Assembly (NCBI GenBank): GCA_017652545.1
Contig: JAGCAV010000383.1
Coordinates: 1 to 11,302 of the forward strand
DNA: 11,302 nt
From: Lachnospiraceae bacterium
GTDB lineage: Bacteria; Bacillota_A; Clostridia; Lachnospirales; Lachnospiraceae
Direction: 5' to 3'
This document shows, piece after piece, positions 1 to 5,842 of this stretch. Both the position numbers and the translations under genes were made by a program. Numbering within the stretch: position 1 is the stretch's first letter; every line of letters starts with the position of its first letter. The notes under the pieces were generated by a model. That model had not been told where the DNA came from, did no database searches, and saw nothing but the letters and a program-made list of their open reading frames with translations.

Positions 1-187
1 CTGTCAGCTGGATCTTGTGATGTACTTCCAGCGGCCGGTCCTTACTCCCGGCCTCGATGATCCCGCGCCTCAGACATCGCTCACAAAGATTGCCTTTTGA
101 GTTCGCAAATGCTTTCCGGCACTTCCGCCACGTCCATGAAACGTAAAACGCTTCGACTTCTGCTGCTTTATTCATAGCATCAACCAT
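1..187 (-). CDS. HNH endonuclease, N-terminal part (cut by window edge)
   Basis: This reading frame is open to the left edge and gives 62 residues. It shows C35-x-x-C38 (in NLCERC) and the H56-H57 pair in LEVHHKIQL, which match the zinc knuckle and the first HNH motif of phage HNH nucleases. In phages with cos-type packaging this enzyme usually sits next to the small terminase subunit and aids DNA cleavage for packaging, so terminase genes are expected further left. The start is either ATG at 187 or the in-frame ATG at 175. Neither has a strong ribosome site, and an in-frame TGA lies just upstream of 187. The gene follows the 134-aa regulator-like gene by about 50 bp in the same direction. 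The C-terminal half, including the last HNH residues, is outside the window. The family call is fairly sure; the packaging role is inferred from family knowledge. Confidence 0.85.
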   Translation of the reverse strand, partial: MVDAMNKAAEVEAFYVSWTWRKCRKAFANSKGNLCERCLRRGIIEAGSKDRPLEVHHKIQLT

Positions 188-221
188 TTTCCCACGGTAT
201 CATAATATCATGGATTTATTT

Positions 222-246
222 AACAGTGAGTATGTTATTCACTGTT
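222..246. repeat. Inverted repeat over the stop codon of the 134-aa gene
   Basis: AACAGTGA at 222-229 and TCACTGTT at 239-246 form a perfect 8-bp stem with a 9-nt loop. The stop codon of the upstream minus-strand gene lies inside the stem. On the minus strand it is followed by AAATAAAT rather than a T run, so it is a poor intrinsic terminator for that strand; it could be an RNA end-protection or processing hairpin. Confidence 0.5.
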
Positions 247-643
247 CCGTCTTTTTATTTAAAAGATCAAAGAATTGTCTGCGAACAGAAAAGAAACTGT
301 TCTTGTCTGACGTCGGCATCAGCGCCTTATCCATCTGCGTCCAGGCTTTTCCGATGCAGACGTTCTGGATGATGGCTGCATACCAGTCTCCGCCACAGAT
401 GCTTTTCGCACATTCATCGACCAGTTCTATCTTACTCAGCAGTTTCTCTCGGCGTTCAGCTGCTGCCGCCACAGGATCACTCTTGCCGGATCCGTGCGGC
501 AGACCGTCAGCCTTTATGGCCTTCAGCCCGAGCAGACTGCTGGCCTCCAGTTTCCATTCCGGATACTGCCGACAATAATGCAGCAGCTCTCTGTATCTGT
601 CAGCTGAGATCCCGATCTGTTTCCAGCATGGCAAGTATCTCAT
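239..643 (-). CDS. Putative phage regulator of ArpU/RinA-like type (134 aa)
   Basis: The protein begins with a segment of the pattern YRELLHYCRQYPEW and has a middle part with charged helices (AAAERREKLLSKIELVDECAK). It ends in a segment that looks like a helix-turn-helix (SDKNSFFSVRRQFFDLL). This pattern matches small Bacillota phage proteins placed between replication genes and the HNH/terminase genes, often annotated as ArpU/RinA-like late-transcription regulators. The same position is seen here: it starts 4 bp after the Rep gene stop and precedes the HNH gene. The ATG at 643 has a clear AGGAGG site about 7 bp upstream. The length is normal for the group. The regulator role is inferred from this resemblance and position; no biochemical motif proves it, and it could instead be a packaging accessory protein. 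Confidence 0.6.
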   Translation of the reverse strand: MRYLPCWKQIGISADRYRELLHYCRQYPEWKLEASSLLGLKAIKADGLPHGSGKSDPVAAAAERREKLLSKIELVDECAKSICGGDWYAAIIQNVCIGKAWTQMDKALMPTSDKNSFFSVRRQFFDLLNKKTEQ

Positions 644-647
644 TTCA

Positions 648-1514
648 TCAGCCTCCTCTCCGTCTCATCACCGCCCGGATGTAGACACCCGGCAGCAGGT
701 CGCTCATATATGCTCTGGCCCGATCCGGCGCCAGTGTGTACTCCGGATAGATCTTCTCCAGGATCTCCTTCGCCTCGTTCTCCCATGTCCTGGCTATCTT
801 CTTCACCCTGGCGTTGCTGACTTTCGTATTCGATACTCGGACCCTCGGCTTTTTCAAATTCTTGCTCGGACACCACCGTCTCCGGTTCCTCTGCTGCTTC
901 GTCAGGTATCTGGTGATCTGCTCCAGTCCGTTCTCGTTCGGTTGCAGCCTGTCCGCGTTCGCGTAACCCTTCGCCCAGATCCGCTCCACCTCCGCGCGGT
1001 ATCGGTTCAGCTCCATCATCCCGCCCGGCCCGCTCAGCAGCATATGACTGTGGATCCTCTTCTTCTCTCCGTCTTCCTCATCTTCGATGCTGTAGATGTA
1101 CTTCAGTTCCGGCATCCCGTTCCTCTTCCGGAACCGCTTCAGCCGTCCGAAAAAATTCCTGACGTCCTTCTGCATCTGCTCAAAGCTCGGCGCGGATCCG
1201 GCGTATGTCAGCGTCAGATGGATGTCCTCGTCTGAAAAGTTCGCGTCCGCCAGCTGCACCAGATAGTTCTCCGCGTTCCGTCTGTTGATCTCCGCCATCC
1301 GGATCGGCGTGATGTTTCTCTTCGTCGCCCTGGCCTTCCGCTGGATCTCTCTCGGCCATACCGGATAGATCTCCACCTCCAGCCTCGGCCCGGCTTTGAT
1401 CGTTTTCGTCCGGTACTGCATCCGGCCCACGGTGCCCTCCACCGGCTCCGTCCTCCAGAGGCGCGGCTCGTCGTTCAGCTCAGCGTCGAATAGGCCCTCG
1501 TATTCCCAGCTCAT
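648..1514 (-). CDS. HUH-type rolling-circle replication-associated protein (288 aa)
   Basis: The three motifs of single-strand HUH endonucleases are visible in order: a hydrophobic motif I (IHLTLTY, about residues 98-104), the metal-binding H155-S-H157 in RIHSHML, and a Y-x-x-K motif with Y203 and K206 (RYLTKQ). Such enzymes nick one strand at an origin, form a 5' phosphotyrosine and start rolling-circle replication or transfer. With one clear catalytic Tyr it resembles the Rep proteins found in Bacillota phages and small plasmids. The C-terminal third is rich in Arg/Lys and probably binds DNA. The ATG at 1514 has an AGGAGG site 6 bp upstream. A strong hairpin (1535-1572) lies just before that site. 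No helicase domain is seen, so a host helicase would be needed. Fold family is confident; whether it truly replicates this element is inference. Confidence 0.85.
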   Translation of the reverse strand: MSWEYEGLFDAELNDEPRLWRTEPVEGTVGRMQYRTKTIKAGPRLEVEIYPVWPREIQRKARATKRNITPIRMAEINRRNAENYLVQLADANFSDEDIHLTLTYAGSAPSFEQMQKDVRNFFGRLKRFRKRNGMPELKYIYSIEDEEDGEKKRIHSHMLLSGPGGMMELNRYRAEVERIWAKGYANADRLQPNENGLEQITRYLTKQQRNRRRWCPSKNLKKPRVRVSNTKVSNARVKKIARTWENEAKEILEKIYPEYTLAPDRARAYMSDLLPGVYIRAVMRRRGG

Positions 1515-1770
1515 GCCGCTCCTCCTTCTATCCTCCCGGGGACACCGTTCGCTTCGCTCCGGTTTCCCCGGGGCCCCTTCCGGTTGACTTCATCGTCAGT
1601 GGTTCTGATGATCCCGGCCCTGGATGTTTGATTTATTAATATCCATACGAGCCTTATCAAAGGAGTGCACCGGGCTCCGTGTCAGGCCCCTCCGCCTGGG
1701 TGAATATAATAGAAGAAACACTTTAATCGTCCGGATGGCGTCTCTCTGTCCGTCCTTAATCCGGCCTCGG
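1515..1770 (-). other. 256-bp gap before the Rep gene: hairpins, a repeat copy, possible leader peptides
   Basis: Going leftward this gap holds a copy of the 48-bp hairpin repeat, a short hairpin (CAGGC/GCCTG at 1683-1698 with GGAGG in the loop on the minus strand), and two tiny open frames. The first frame (1646 to 1596, 16 codons, with AAGG upstream) and the second (1593 to 1528, 21 codons, no ribosome site) could be leader peptides or chance. After them comes the strong hairpin 1535-1572 and the Rep ribosome site. I see no longer gene on either strand. Confidence 0.5.
1535..1572. repeat. Strong hairpin just upstream of the Rep gene, candidate replication origin or mRNA leader structure
   Basis: CCCGGGGA (1535-1542) pairs perfectly with TCCCCGGG (1565-1572). 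Inside it, after one mismatch, ACCG (1544-1547) pairs with CGGT (1560-1563), leaving a 12-nt loop. It is flanked by a further palindrome, GGGGCCCC, at 1570-1577. There is no T run after it, so it is not an ordinary terminator. Rep nicking sites are often in hairpins next to the rep gene, which makes an origin role possible; a translational control hairpin is the alternative. Confidence 0.55.
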
Positions 1771-1773
1771 TCA
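1726..1773 (-). repeat. 48-bp diverged hairpin repeat, copy 1
   Basis: This segment matches 3152-3199 without gaps at 39 of 48 positions. On the minus strand it begins exactly at the TGA stop codon of the 107-aa HTH gene. It folds as an outer stem CCGGAT/ATCCGG, a UAA bulge, then GG-A-CG pairing with CG-CC. Compared with copy 2, two pairs change on both sides (C-G to T-A, and G-C to A-T), so pairing is kept. This points to a functional RNA or DNA structure. Confidence 0.65.
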
Positions 1774-2094
1774 GTAATCTTTTTCCTGCGCCGCGCGGAT
1801 CATGCTCCTCAGCTCCATCGCGGCTTTTTTGTGATCCCTGGGCTGCGGCTTCTCTTTGTTGACCTCACGGATGATCATCATCACATCCGTGAATGTCCAC
1901 CAGGTCGGCTTCCCTCCGCGCTGATACGATTCCTTGATGCCCAGTTTCAGCGCCATCGCCCGGATCCGCGCTGGCTTCAAGCTGGTCGCCGCGGCCACCT
2001 CGCCGGTCGTCCACTTCGGTGGCTCGTTCCGGTCCTTCTCCAGCTGAGCCATCTCCGCGCTCACGGGATCCAGCTTCTTTTTTGAATAGTTCAT
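1771..2094 (-). CDS. Small DNA-binding protein with MerR/Xis-like helix-turn-helix (107 aa)
   Basis: Residues about 27-75 (KWTTGEVAAATSLKPARIRA, then KLGIK and a basic PTWWTFTDVMMII segment) look like the helix-turn-helix plus wing of MerR-like and excisionase-like proteins: a helix that begins TTGEVA, a turn, a recognition helix and a short basic wing. The N-terminus and C-terminus are charged and probably disordered or helical. The gene starts 13 bp after the stop of the tyrosine recombinase, with GGAGG sites before the ATG at 2094, so both are likely in one transcript. That position fits an accessory factor for the recombinase (directionality or synapsis), or a regulator of the Rep gene downstream. 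It is also a candidate directionality factor for the serine integrase. The HTH call is fairly sure; the partner is inferred from position only. Confidence 0.65.
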   Translation of the reverse strand: MNYSKKKLDPVSAEMAQLEKDRNEPPKWTTGEVAAATSLKPARIRAMALKLGIKESYQRGGKPTWWTFTDVMMIIREVNKEKPQPRDHKKAAMELRSMIRAAQEKDY

Positions 2095-2107
2095 TCCTCC
2101 GCCCTCC

Positions 2108-3136
2108 TTAAATCACGTGCCGCCGGTATGAATCCATCACGGCGCTCCGGTTGACGTCGATATACTTCATGGTCGTTTCTATCTGGCTGTGTCCCAGCAT
2201 CAGCTGCACCTGTTCCACCGGCATCCCGGCATCCAGCGCCAGTGTGGCCGTCGTGTGCCGTATCACGTGCGGCGTCACATGGACGGACATTTCCCCCGTG
2301 CCGGCGCTCTCGCAGATCCTTTTGATGGCTGCTCGCATTCCGGCCGTCGTCATCCTCCGCCCGTTCTCGTTCTCCCTGTCTGACGCGAACAGATACGGAG
2401 ACTTCTGCTTTCTCTTCTCCAGATACTCTCTCATGGCGATCTCCGCCGCGTCATTAAAGAAAACATCCCGATGCTTCTTACCTTTGCCGAAAACGTGGAT
2501 GGTCTTCTTCCTCCAGTCAATGTCTTCCGTCTTCATGCCGACTGCTTCGCTGATTCTGCACCCTGTCGCGAAGAACACGTTAATGATTGCCCGCTCCTTC
2601 TCCGTCCTGCAGGCGTTCATCAGAAGGATCAGGTCCCTCCTGCTCATGGCGTTCCGGTGTTTTTGTTCACACTTGATGCTGCCTACCGTCTTCGCCGGGT
2701 TCCGGCTGATCAGGTCACTGTCCTGGCACCAGCTGAAGAAGTATTTAATGTATCTCAGGTAGTTGTTCACGGTCGCCTGACTTACGGTCTTGCCCGGCCT
2801 CGTCTGGTAATCGTATAGATACATCCGGATGTCGTTTGCTTCCACCTGCTCCGGCGGCTTCTTCACGTACCGGAAAAACTGCACCAGCGTCCTCTTGTAG
2901 TTCTCCGTCGTCAGCTCGCTCATGCCCTGCATCATCTTGCAGGCTATATACTGCCTCACCAGTCTCGGCGCTGCCTCCTCCGGCAGTATGATCTCCGTCG
3001 GCTTCTTAGTGATCTCATAACCCGCTGCCGCCCGGTCGATCTCGCTTATCACTTTGCGGATTTCCTCCGCCGTCAGCTGCGTCCGGTCCGTCAGGTTCAG
3101 CAGGATCTGATTTTTCATTTCCTCGTATGCGTTCAT
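2108..3136 (-). CDS. Xer-like tyrosine recombinase (342 aa)
   Basis: The protein has an N-terminal SAM-like core-binding domain (about residues 58-150) and a catalytic domain with the full residue set: R194 (TGCRISE), a beta-hairpin lysine near K218-K220, H290-x-x-R293 (HVIRH), H316 (LGHS) and the nucleophile Y325 (MKYI). It should therefore be able to cut and join DNA. It lies inside the leftward replication block between a zinc-finger-like gene and an HTH gene, far from the serine integrase and the likely attachment site. This suggests a job other than integration, such as resolving dimers of the circular genome. The ATG at 3136 has AGGAG/GGAG upstream; an in-frame GTG at 3172 would add 12 residues and lies in the loop of repeat copy 2, with AAGGA before it. 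I prefer 3136. Family and activity are confident, the role is not. Confidence 0.9.
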   Translation of the reverse strand: MNAYEEMKNQILLNLTDRTQLTAEEIRKVISEIDRAAAGYEITKKPTEIILPEEAAPRLVRQYIACKMMQGMSELTTENYKRTLVQFFRYVKKPPEQVEANDIRMYLYDYQTRPGKTVSQATVNNYLRYIKYFFSWCQDSDLISRNPAKTVGSIKCEQKHRNAMSRRDLILLMNACRTEKERAIINVFFATGCRISEAVGMKTEDIDWRKKTIHVFGKGKKHRDVFFNDAAEIAMREYLEKRKQKSPYLFASDRENENGRRMTTAGMRAAIKRICESAGTGEMSVHVTPHVIRHTTATLALDAGMPVEQVQLMLGHSQIETTMKYIDVNRSAVMDSYRRHVI

Positions 3137-3151
3137 ATCTCCACGCTCCTG

Positions 3152-3199
3152 ATCGTTCGGATGGCAGCTCACGGTCTGTCCTTAATCCGACCTTGGTTA
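3152..3199 (-). repeat. 48-bp diverged hairpin repeat, copy 2
   Basis: This is the partner of 1726-1773. On the minus strand it begins exactly at the TAA stop codon of the 61-aa gene and runs into the leader of the tyrosine recombinase. The outer stem is TCGGAT/ATCCGA; after a UAA bulge come GG-A-CAG and CTG-CC. An AAGGA sequence lies in the structure and an in-frame GTG lies in the loop, so folding could affect initiation at that alternative start. Confidence 0.65.
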
Positions 3200-3382
3200 T
3201 TCTTTCGGCTCCTTCTTAAATATGATCTTATAGACCTCGTCTTCACATTTCTGGCACAGATCCAGCCTGTTGCTCTGGTAGCAGCTTCCGACTCTCTTCC
3301 GAATGAGCTCCACCTTGATCCTCAGCGTCGGGCACTTTTCGATCTCCGCCCCGCAGCAGTCACATTTTGTGATTCTCATCAT
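3197..3382 (-). CDS. Small four-cysteine, zinc-finger-like protein (61 aa)
   Basis: Two CxxC knuckles are visible: C7-x-x-C10 (KCDCCG) and C43-x-x-C46 (LCQKCEDE), spaced as in small treble-clef or zinc-ribbon folds, with extra cysteines C9, C17 and C34. A zinc-binding role is likely; DNA, RNA or protein binding cannot be told apart. Proteins of this size and pattern are common in Bacillota phage early regions with no assigned function. The start at 3382 has GGAGG 7 bp upstream, and the second codon is also ATG. The gene overlaps the 3' end of the 55-aa membrane protein gene by 23 bp, which suggests coupled translation. The hairpin repeat copy 2 begins right at its stop codon. Confidence 0.7.
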   Translation of the reverse strand: MMRITKCDCCGAEIEKCPTLRIKVELIRKRVGSCYQSNRLDLCQKCEDEVYKIIFKKEPKE

Positions 3383-3527
3383 GCTTGTCCTCCAGCATGG
3401 CCAGGATCAAGTATCCGGTGAAAACGAGCAGCACCAGCGCCATCAGGCCGATCACGATCCACGCCATCCAGTCCGGTTCCTCCGCCGGCAGCAGAGGAAC
3501 ATTACTCAGCGTCTTGTTATAGATCAT
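3360..3527 (-). CDS. Small single-pass membrane protein (55 aa)
   Basis: I place the start at the ATG at 3527, which overlaps the ParB-like gene stop as ATGA and has GGAGG 7 bp upstream; a longer upstream frame would only read the ParB-like gene in another frame. The protein has a short polar N-terminus, then one clear membrane helix (about residues 22-42, WMAWIVIGLMALVLLVFTGY) and a charged, His-rich tail (LEDKHDENHK). The positive-inside rule gives no clear topology. I do not recognise a family. Tight coupling to the ParB-like gene suggests shared expression, not necessarily shared function. Confidence 0.7.
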   Translation of the reverse strand: MIYNKTLSNVPLLPAEEPDWMAWIVIGLMALVLLVFTGYLILAMLEDKHDENHKM

Positions 3528-4891
3528 GTTTTCGCCTCCATCTTGAAGCATTCGTGCTCCCCGGTCATCATTTCGATCTCTTCGGAGCTCATGCTGTAGC
3601 CGAACTCCGTCAGCCACTCATAGCACAGCTCCAGAGGAACGTTCTTACTGTATTTCGGAAATTGCCAGCTCCGGCTACCTTCCGCGAACATCGGCGGCTT
3701 TCCCTTCTGCCCTTCATAGTCTCCGTGGAACATCATCAGGATCAGCTCCGGCCAGCTGCTCTGCGGCAGCTCCATCATCTTTTTAGCGATCTCCGCCTGT
3801 TCCTCCGGGATATATGCGCTCGTGATCCCAAACCTGTTTTTGATCGTTAGCGTCGGCGTGCTGTATGCCATCATGCTCATGACCGCCGCCACCAGCGCCC
3901 ACTGCATCATCCTCATGGCGTTTTTCGGGTTCACGCCGATGTCTTTCGCGTATTGCTTCCTCAGCTCGGCCGCCGTCTCCGCGCAACGTTCCACCGTCTT
4001 CCAGGCCAGCGCCCGCCTTTTCTCTTTCTCCTTTTCGGCCTCGCTCTTCTCGGGCGCCTTCTCCTTTTTCTGCAGCTTGTTCTGGATGTAGAATTCGACT
4101 TCGGTGTCGTCGATGTAATAGAACAGCTCCTCCTTGACCGCCGGCAGGAGCTTCTGCCCCGGCTTCCAGTTGTACAGCTTCACTCCCTTGCCATAAAGCT
4201 GGCTGTATTTCCCGGTGTAGCGCTCGTTCTGTTTGATCTCTGTCAGTCCGGCGTCCTTTAGCGCCTTCAGTGCGTCCTTCCGCACCTTGTGTGCCTCCTG
4301 CACCTGCAGTGACTTCTTCAGCTTCCATTCAAAATTGCTGTCTCCGATCTCCTTCAGCAGCGCGTTCCGCTCTTTCACGCTCTCCACCTGGGCCAGCCGG
4401 TCAAAGTCCAGCAGCGTGATCTGGCGGCTCTCGCCTTTTTCATCACACGCTTTCTTCAGCAGCTTCGGATCCATCTCGGCCATCTTGATCCTCCGCCGCA
4501 CGGTGGTCTCTCCGAAGCCGGTCTTCTCTGCGATCTCCGCGGCGCTGTAGCCCAGGTCCATCATCATCTGGAAGCCCTGGGCCTGCTCGTACACCGTCAG
4601 ATCCTGCCGTTGCATATTTTCCATCAGCATCGTGGCCACCTGTGTCCGGTTGTCCATGTCGCTGATCACACAGGGCAGCTCTTCCAGTCCGGCCAGCTTG
4701 GACGCCTCCATCCGGCGGTTCCCGATCACGACCAGATAGTGGTCATCCTCCGGCACCACTGTCAGGTTCTGCATCACGCCGTTGGCCTTGATGCTCTCCG
4801 TCAGCTCCGTCAGGTCGCCCAGGTCCAGCCGCGGGTTCTGCGGATGGTGCTGCAGCTGACCGATCGGGATCATAGTGATAGTGTTCATCAT
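3524..4891 (-). CDS. ParB/Spo0J-like protein (455 aa)
   Basis: The N-terminal domain shows the ParB signature order: an NPR segment (residues 19-21), the GNRR motif with R59-R60 (in VIGNRRMEASKLAG), the part of the fold that binds CTP in true ParB proteins, and an ENMQRQDLT segment, followed by a helix-turn-helix (about residues 113-135: GYSAAEIAEKTGFGETTVRRRI). The long C-terminal part (about 290-455) carries charged coiled-coil-like stretches and is not recognised. ParB proteins bind parS sites and slide as clamps, and usually work with ParA. No ParA is seen in this window, so this is an orphan ParB, as often in Bacillota phages, where the role may be regulation or replication control. The ATG at 4891 (with another ATG at 4888) has AAAGGAA 6 bp upstream. 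The fold call is confident; a partition role is not shown. Confidence 0.85.
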   Translation of the reverse strand: MMNTITMIPIGQLQHHPQNPRLDLGDLTELTESIKANGVMQNLTVVPEDDHYLVVIGNRRMEASKLAGLEELPCVISDMDNRTQVATMLMENMQRQDLTVYEQAQGFQMMMDLGYSAAEIAEKTGFGETTVRRRIKMAEMDPKLLKKACDEKGESRQITLLDFDRLAQVESVKERNALLKEIGDSNFEWKLKKSLQVQEAHKVRKDALKALKDAGLTEIKQNERYTGKYSQLYGKGVKLYNWKPGQKLLPAVKEELFYYIDDTEVEFYIQNKLQKKEKAPEKSEAEKEKEKRRALAWKTVERCAETAAELRKQYAKDIGVNPKNAMRMMQWALVAAVMSMMAYSTPTLTIKNRFGITSAYIPEEQAEIAKKMMELPQSSWPELILMMFHGDYEGQKGKPPMFAEGSRSWQFPKYSKNVPLELCYEWLTEFGYSMSSEEIEMMTGEHECFKMEAKT

Positions 4892-5054
4892 CTTCAGTTC
4901 CTTTCTTAAATCCGTATCGGAATTCGTTCTCCGGATCATCCCATCTCTGGGTCAGATTCCGAAAATTACTGTATTTGTCTTTCGTTCGTTCCTTGTATCT
5001 TTCTTCTCTTTCCTGCTGCCGGCGGATCCGCTCCGCCAGCCTCAGCACGGTCAC
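4743..5054 (-). CDS. Uncertain ORF, basic and coiled-coil-like (103 codons), possible extension of the gene before it
   Basis: A frame starting with GTG at 5054 overlaps the preceding stop codon as GTGA. Its first 50 or so residues are rich in Arg, Glu and Lys (ERIRRQQEREERYKERTKD) and look protein-like. After 4891 it only runs through the ParB-like gene in another frame, so the last half is probably chance. It has no ribosome site of its own. It may be a translationally coupled small protein, the shifted tail of the 51-aa membrane protein, or non-coding spacer before the ParB-like gene. Confidence 0.25.
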   Translation of the reverse strand: MTVLRLAERIRRQQEREERYKERTKDKYSNFRNLTQRWDDPENEFRYGFKKGTEDDEHYHYDPDRSAAAPSAEPAAGPGRPDGADGEHQGQRRDAEPDSGAGG

Positions 5055-5206
5055 CGGAAAAAGCCCGCCGCGATCACGCACGCGACCGCGCACACGGCCT
5101 CCGTCAGGATGGCCGAGGCGTAAAGGCCCCACCTCTGCAGAGTCTCCTCCTCCGTCTCCCGGCGCTTCCGGATCCTCCGCCCGTCGCATCCTCTGAATGT
5201 TTTCAT
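5051..5206 (-). CDS. Small membrane protein (51 aa)
   Basis: This gene is short but has a clear ATG at 5206, 2 bp after the stop of the preceding gene, and a GGGAGGG site about 6 bp upstream. The N-terminal 25 residues are very basic and charged (RRIRKRRETEEE). They are followed by one hydrophobic helix (about residues 27-50, WGLYASAILTEAVCAVACVI plus AAGFF) that ends the protein. The positive N-terminus predicts an N-in topology. Small proteins of this layout are common in Bacillota phage early operons with unknown function. The end of the gene reads GGC TTT TTC CGG TGA; a -1 shift on the T run would join it to the basic frame that follows. I do not recognise a family. Confidence 0.55.
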   Translation of the reverse strand: MKTFRGCDGRRIRKRRETEEETLQRWGLYASAILTEAVCAVACVIAAGFFR

Positions 5207-5208
5207 CT

Positions 5209-5616
5209 TCATCCCTCCCGGATGTCCAGCGGTCCCGGCCCCTCGTCCTGCCAGGGCCTCGTCCTAAATATCCGTCCCTCACGATCCGCTACCATGTCTT
5301 CAAATTCCTGCTGCCACGGCGTGTCCGGCGTCTCCGGCGCCCGGAAGCGCACCGGCGTCTCCGGCGTCTCCGGCGGCGCCATCTCGGCCTCCGGCGTCAC
5401 CGGCTTCCAGCTCTTCTTCAGCAGGTCATAGCGTACCTCACGCATCTCCTCGCGGATGCTCTCCTCCGCCTGCCGGATCAGGCTGAACGCCTTCGTCAGC
5501 TGAGGCCCGCGCTCGATCTGCCCGCGCATCTCCGCGCTCATTACCCGCTTCAAGCTCCCGGTCAACTCCAAATACCTTTCCAATTCGCTGTAAGAGAGCA
5601 TCTCGCTTTTCGGCAT
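5209..5616 (-). CDS. Unknown protein with helical N-terminus and PETP-rich middle (135 aa)
   Basis: The first 75 or so residues are charged and helical (SYSELERYLELTGSLKRVMS, QIERGPQLTKAFSLIRQAEE). The middle has a Pro/Glu/Thr repeat (PPETPETP and APETPDTP), which is probably a flexible linker. The C-terminus is acidic and ends DIREG. In DNA the repeat is seen as near-tandem GGCGTCTCC units around 5318-5374. The ATG at 5616 has AAAGGTGG upstream and an in-frame TAA sits 15 bp before it, so this start is well supported. Its 5' end overlaps the frame of the upstream 134-codon gene by 179 bp, which is unusual. I do not recognise a family. It may be a phage early accessory protein. Confidence 0.55.
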   Translation of the reverse strand: MPKSEMLSYSELERYLELTGSLKRVMSAEMRGQIERGPQLTKAFSLIRQAEESIREEMREVRYDLLKKSWKPVTPEAEMAPPETPETPVRFRAPETPDTPWQQEFEDMVADREGRIFRTRPWQDEGPGPLDIREG

Positions 5617-5842
5617 AAATTCCCGCCACCTTTATCTTCGTTTCTTCTTCTGCGATCTCGGCTCGCAGTCTCCGCAGAATCTCCCGCAGAATCATGATCT
5701 TCCGTACGCTGGTAAAACGCGCTTCCAGAATGTAGGGCAGCTGTTTCCCGTTCATCCGCTCCCGGCACTCTTCCTCGTTCTCCAGCTCAAACAGGATCTC
5801 TCGCTCCTGTCTTCTCAGCTGATCCAGGTGATCCAGTTTCAT
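5438..5842 (-). CDS. Unknown coiled-coil-like protein (up to 134 aa)
   Basis: The start ATG at 5842 overlaps the previous stop as ATGA and has GGAGGTG 5 bp upstream. The first 75 or so residues form charged helices (HLDQLRRQEREILFELENEE, then SVRKIMILREILRRLRAEI) typical of a coiled coil. From about residue 76 on, the frame lies over the start of the next gene and turns Gly/Ala/Arg/Asp-rich (RGDARADRARASADEG), which looks like a shadow frame. Either the true protein is shorter in relatives and the stop codon was lost here by mutation, or the overlap is real. I do not recognise a family. Confidence 0.5.
   Translation of the reverse strand: MKLDHLDQLRRQEREILFELENEEECRERMNGKQLPYILEARFTSVRKIMILREILRRLRAEIAEEETKIKVAGIYAEKRDALLQRIGKVFGVDRELEAGNERGDARADRARASADEGVQPDPAGGGEHPRGDA

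Noticed and set aside
2151..2762. Plus-strand ORF of 203 codons
   Set aside because: It lies wholly antisense to the tyrosine recombinase, whose catalytic residues are all in place.
3783..4328. Minus-strand ORF of 181 codons
   Set aside because: It is another frame of the ParB-like gene, highly Gly/Ala/Arg/Glu-rich and without its own ribosome site.
4893..4925. Possible third copy of the hairpin repeat before the ParB-like gene
   Set aside because: Only a short CGGATTTAAG-like part resembles the repeat, the partner arm is missing and it does not start at a stop codon.
5318..5374. Near-tandem GGCGTCTCC units as a possible CRISPR or iteron array
   Set aside because: The units are short, uneven and in frame with a Pro/Glu/Thr coding repeat, so they are explained by the protein.
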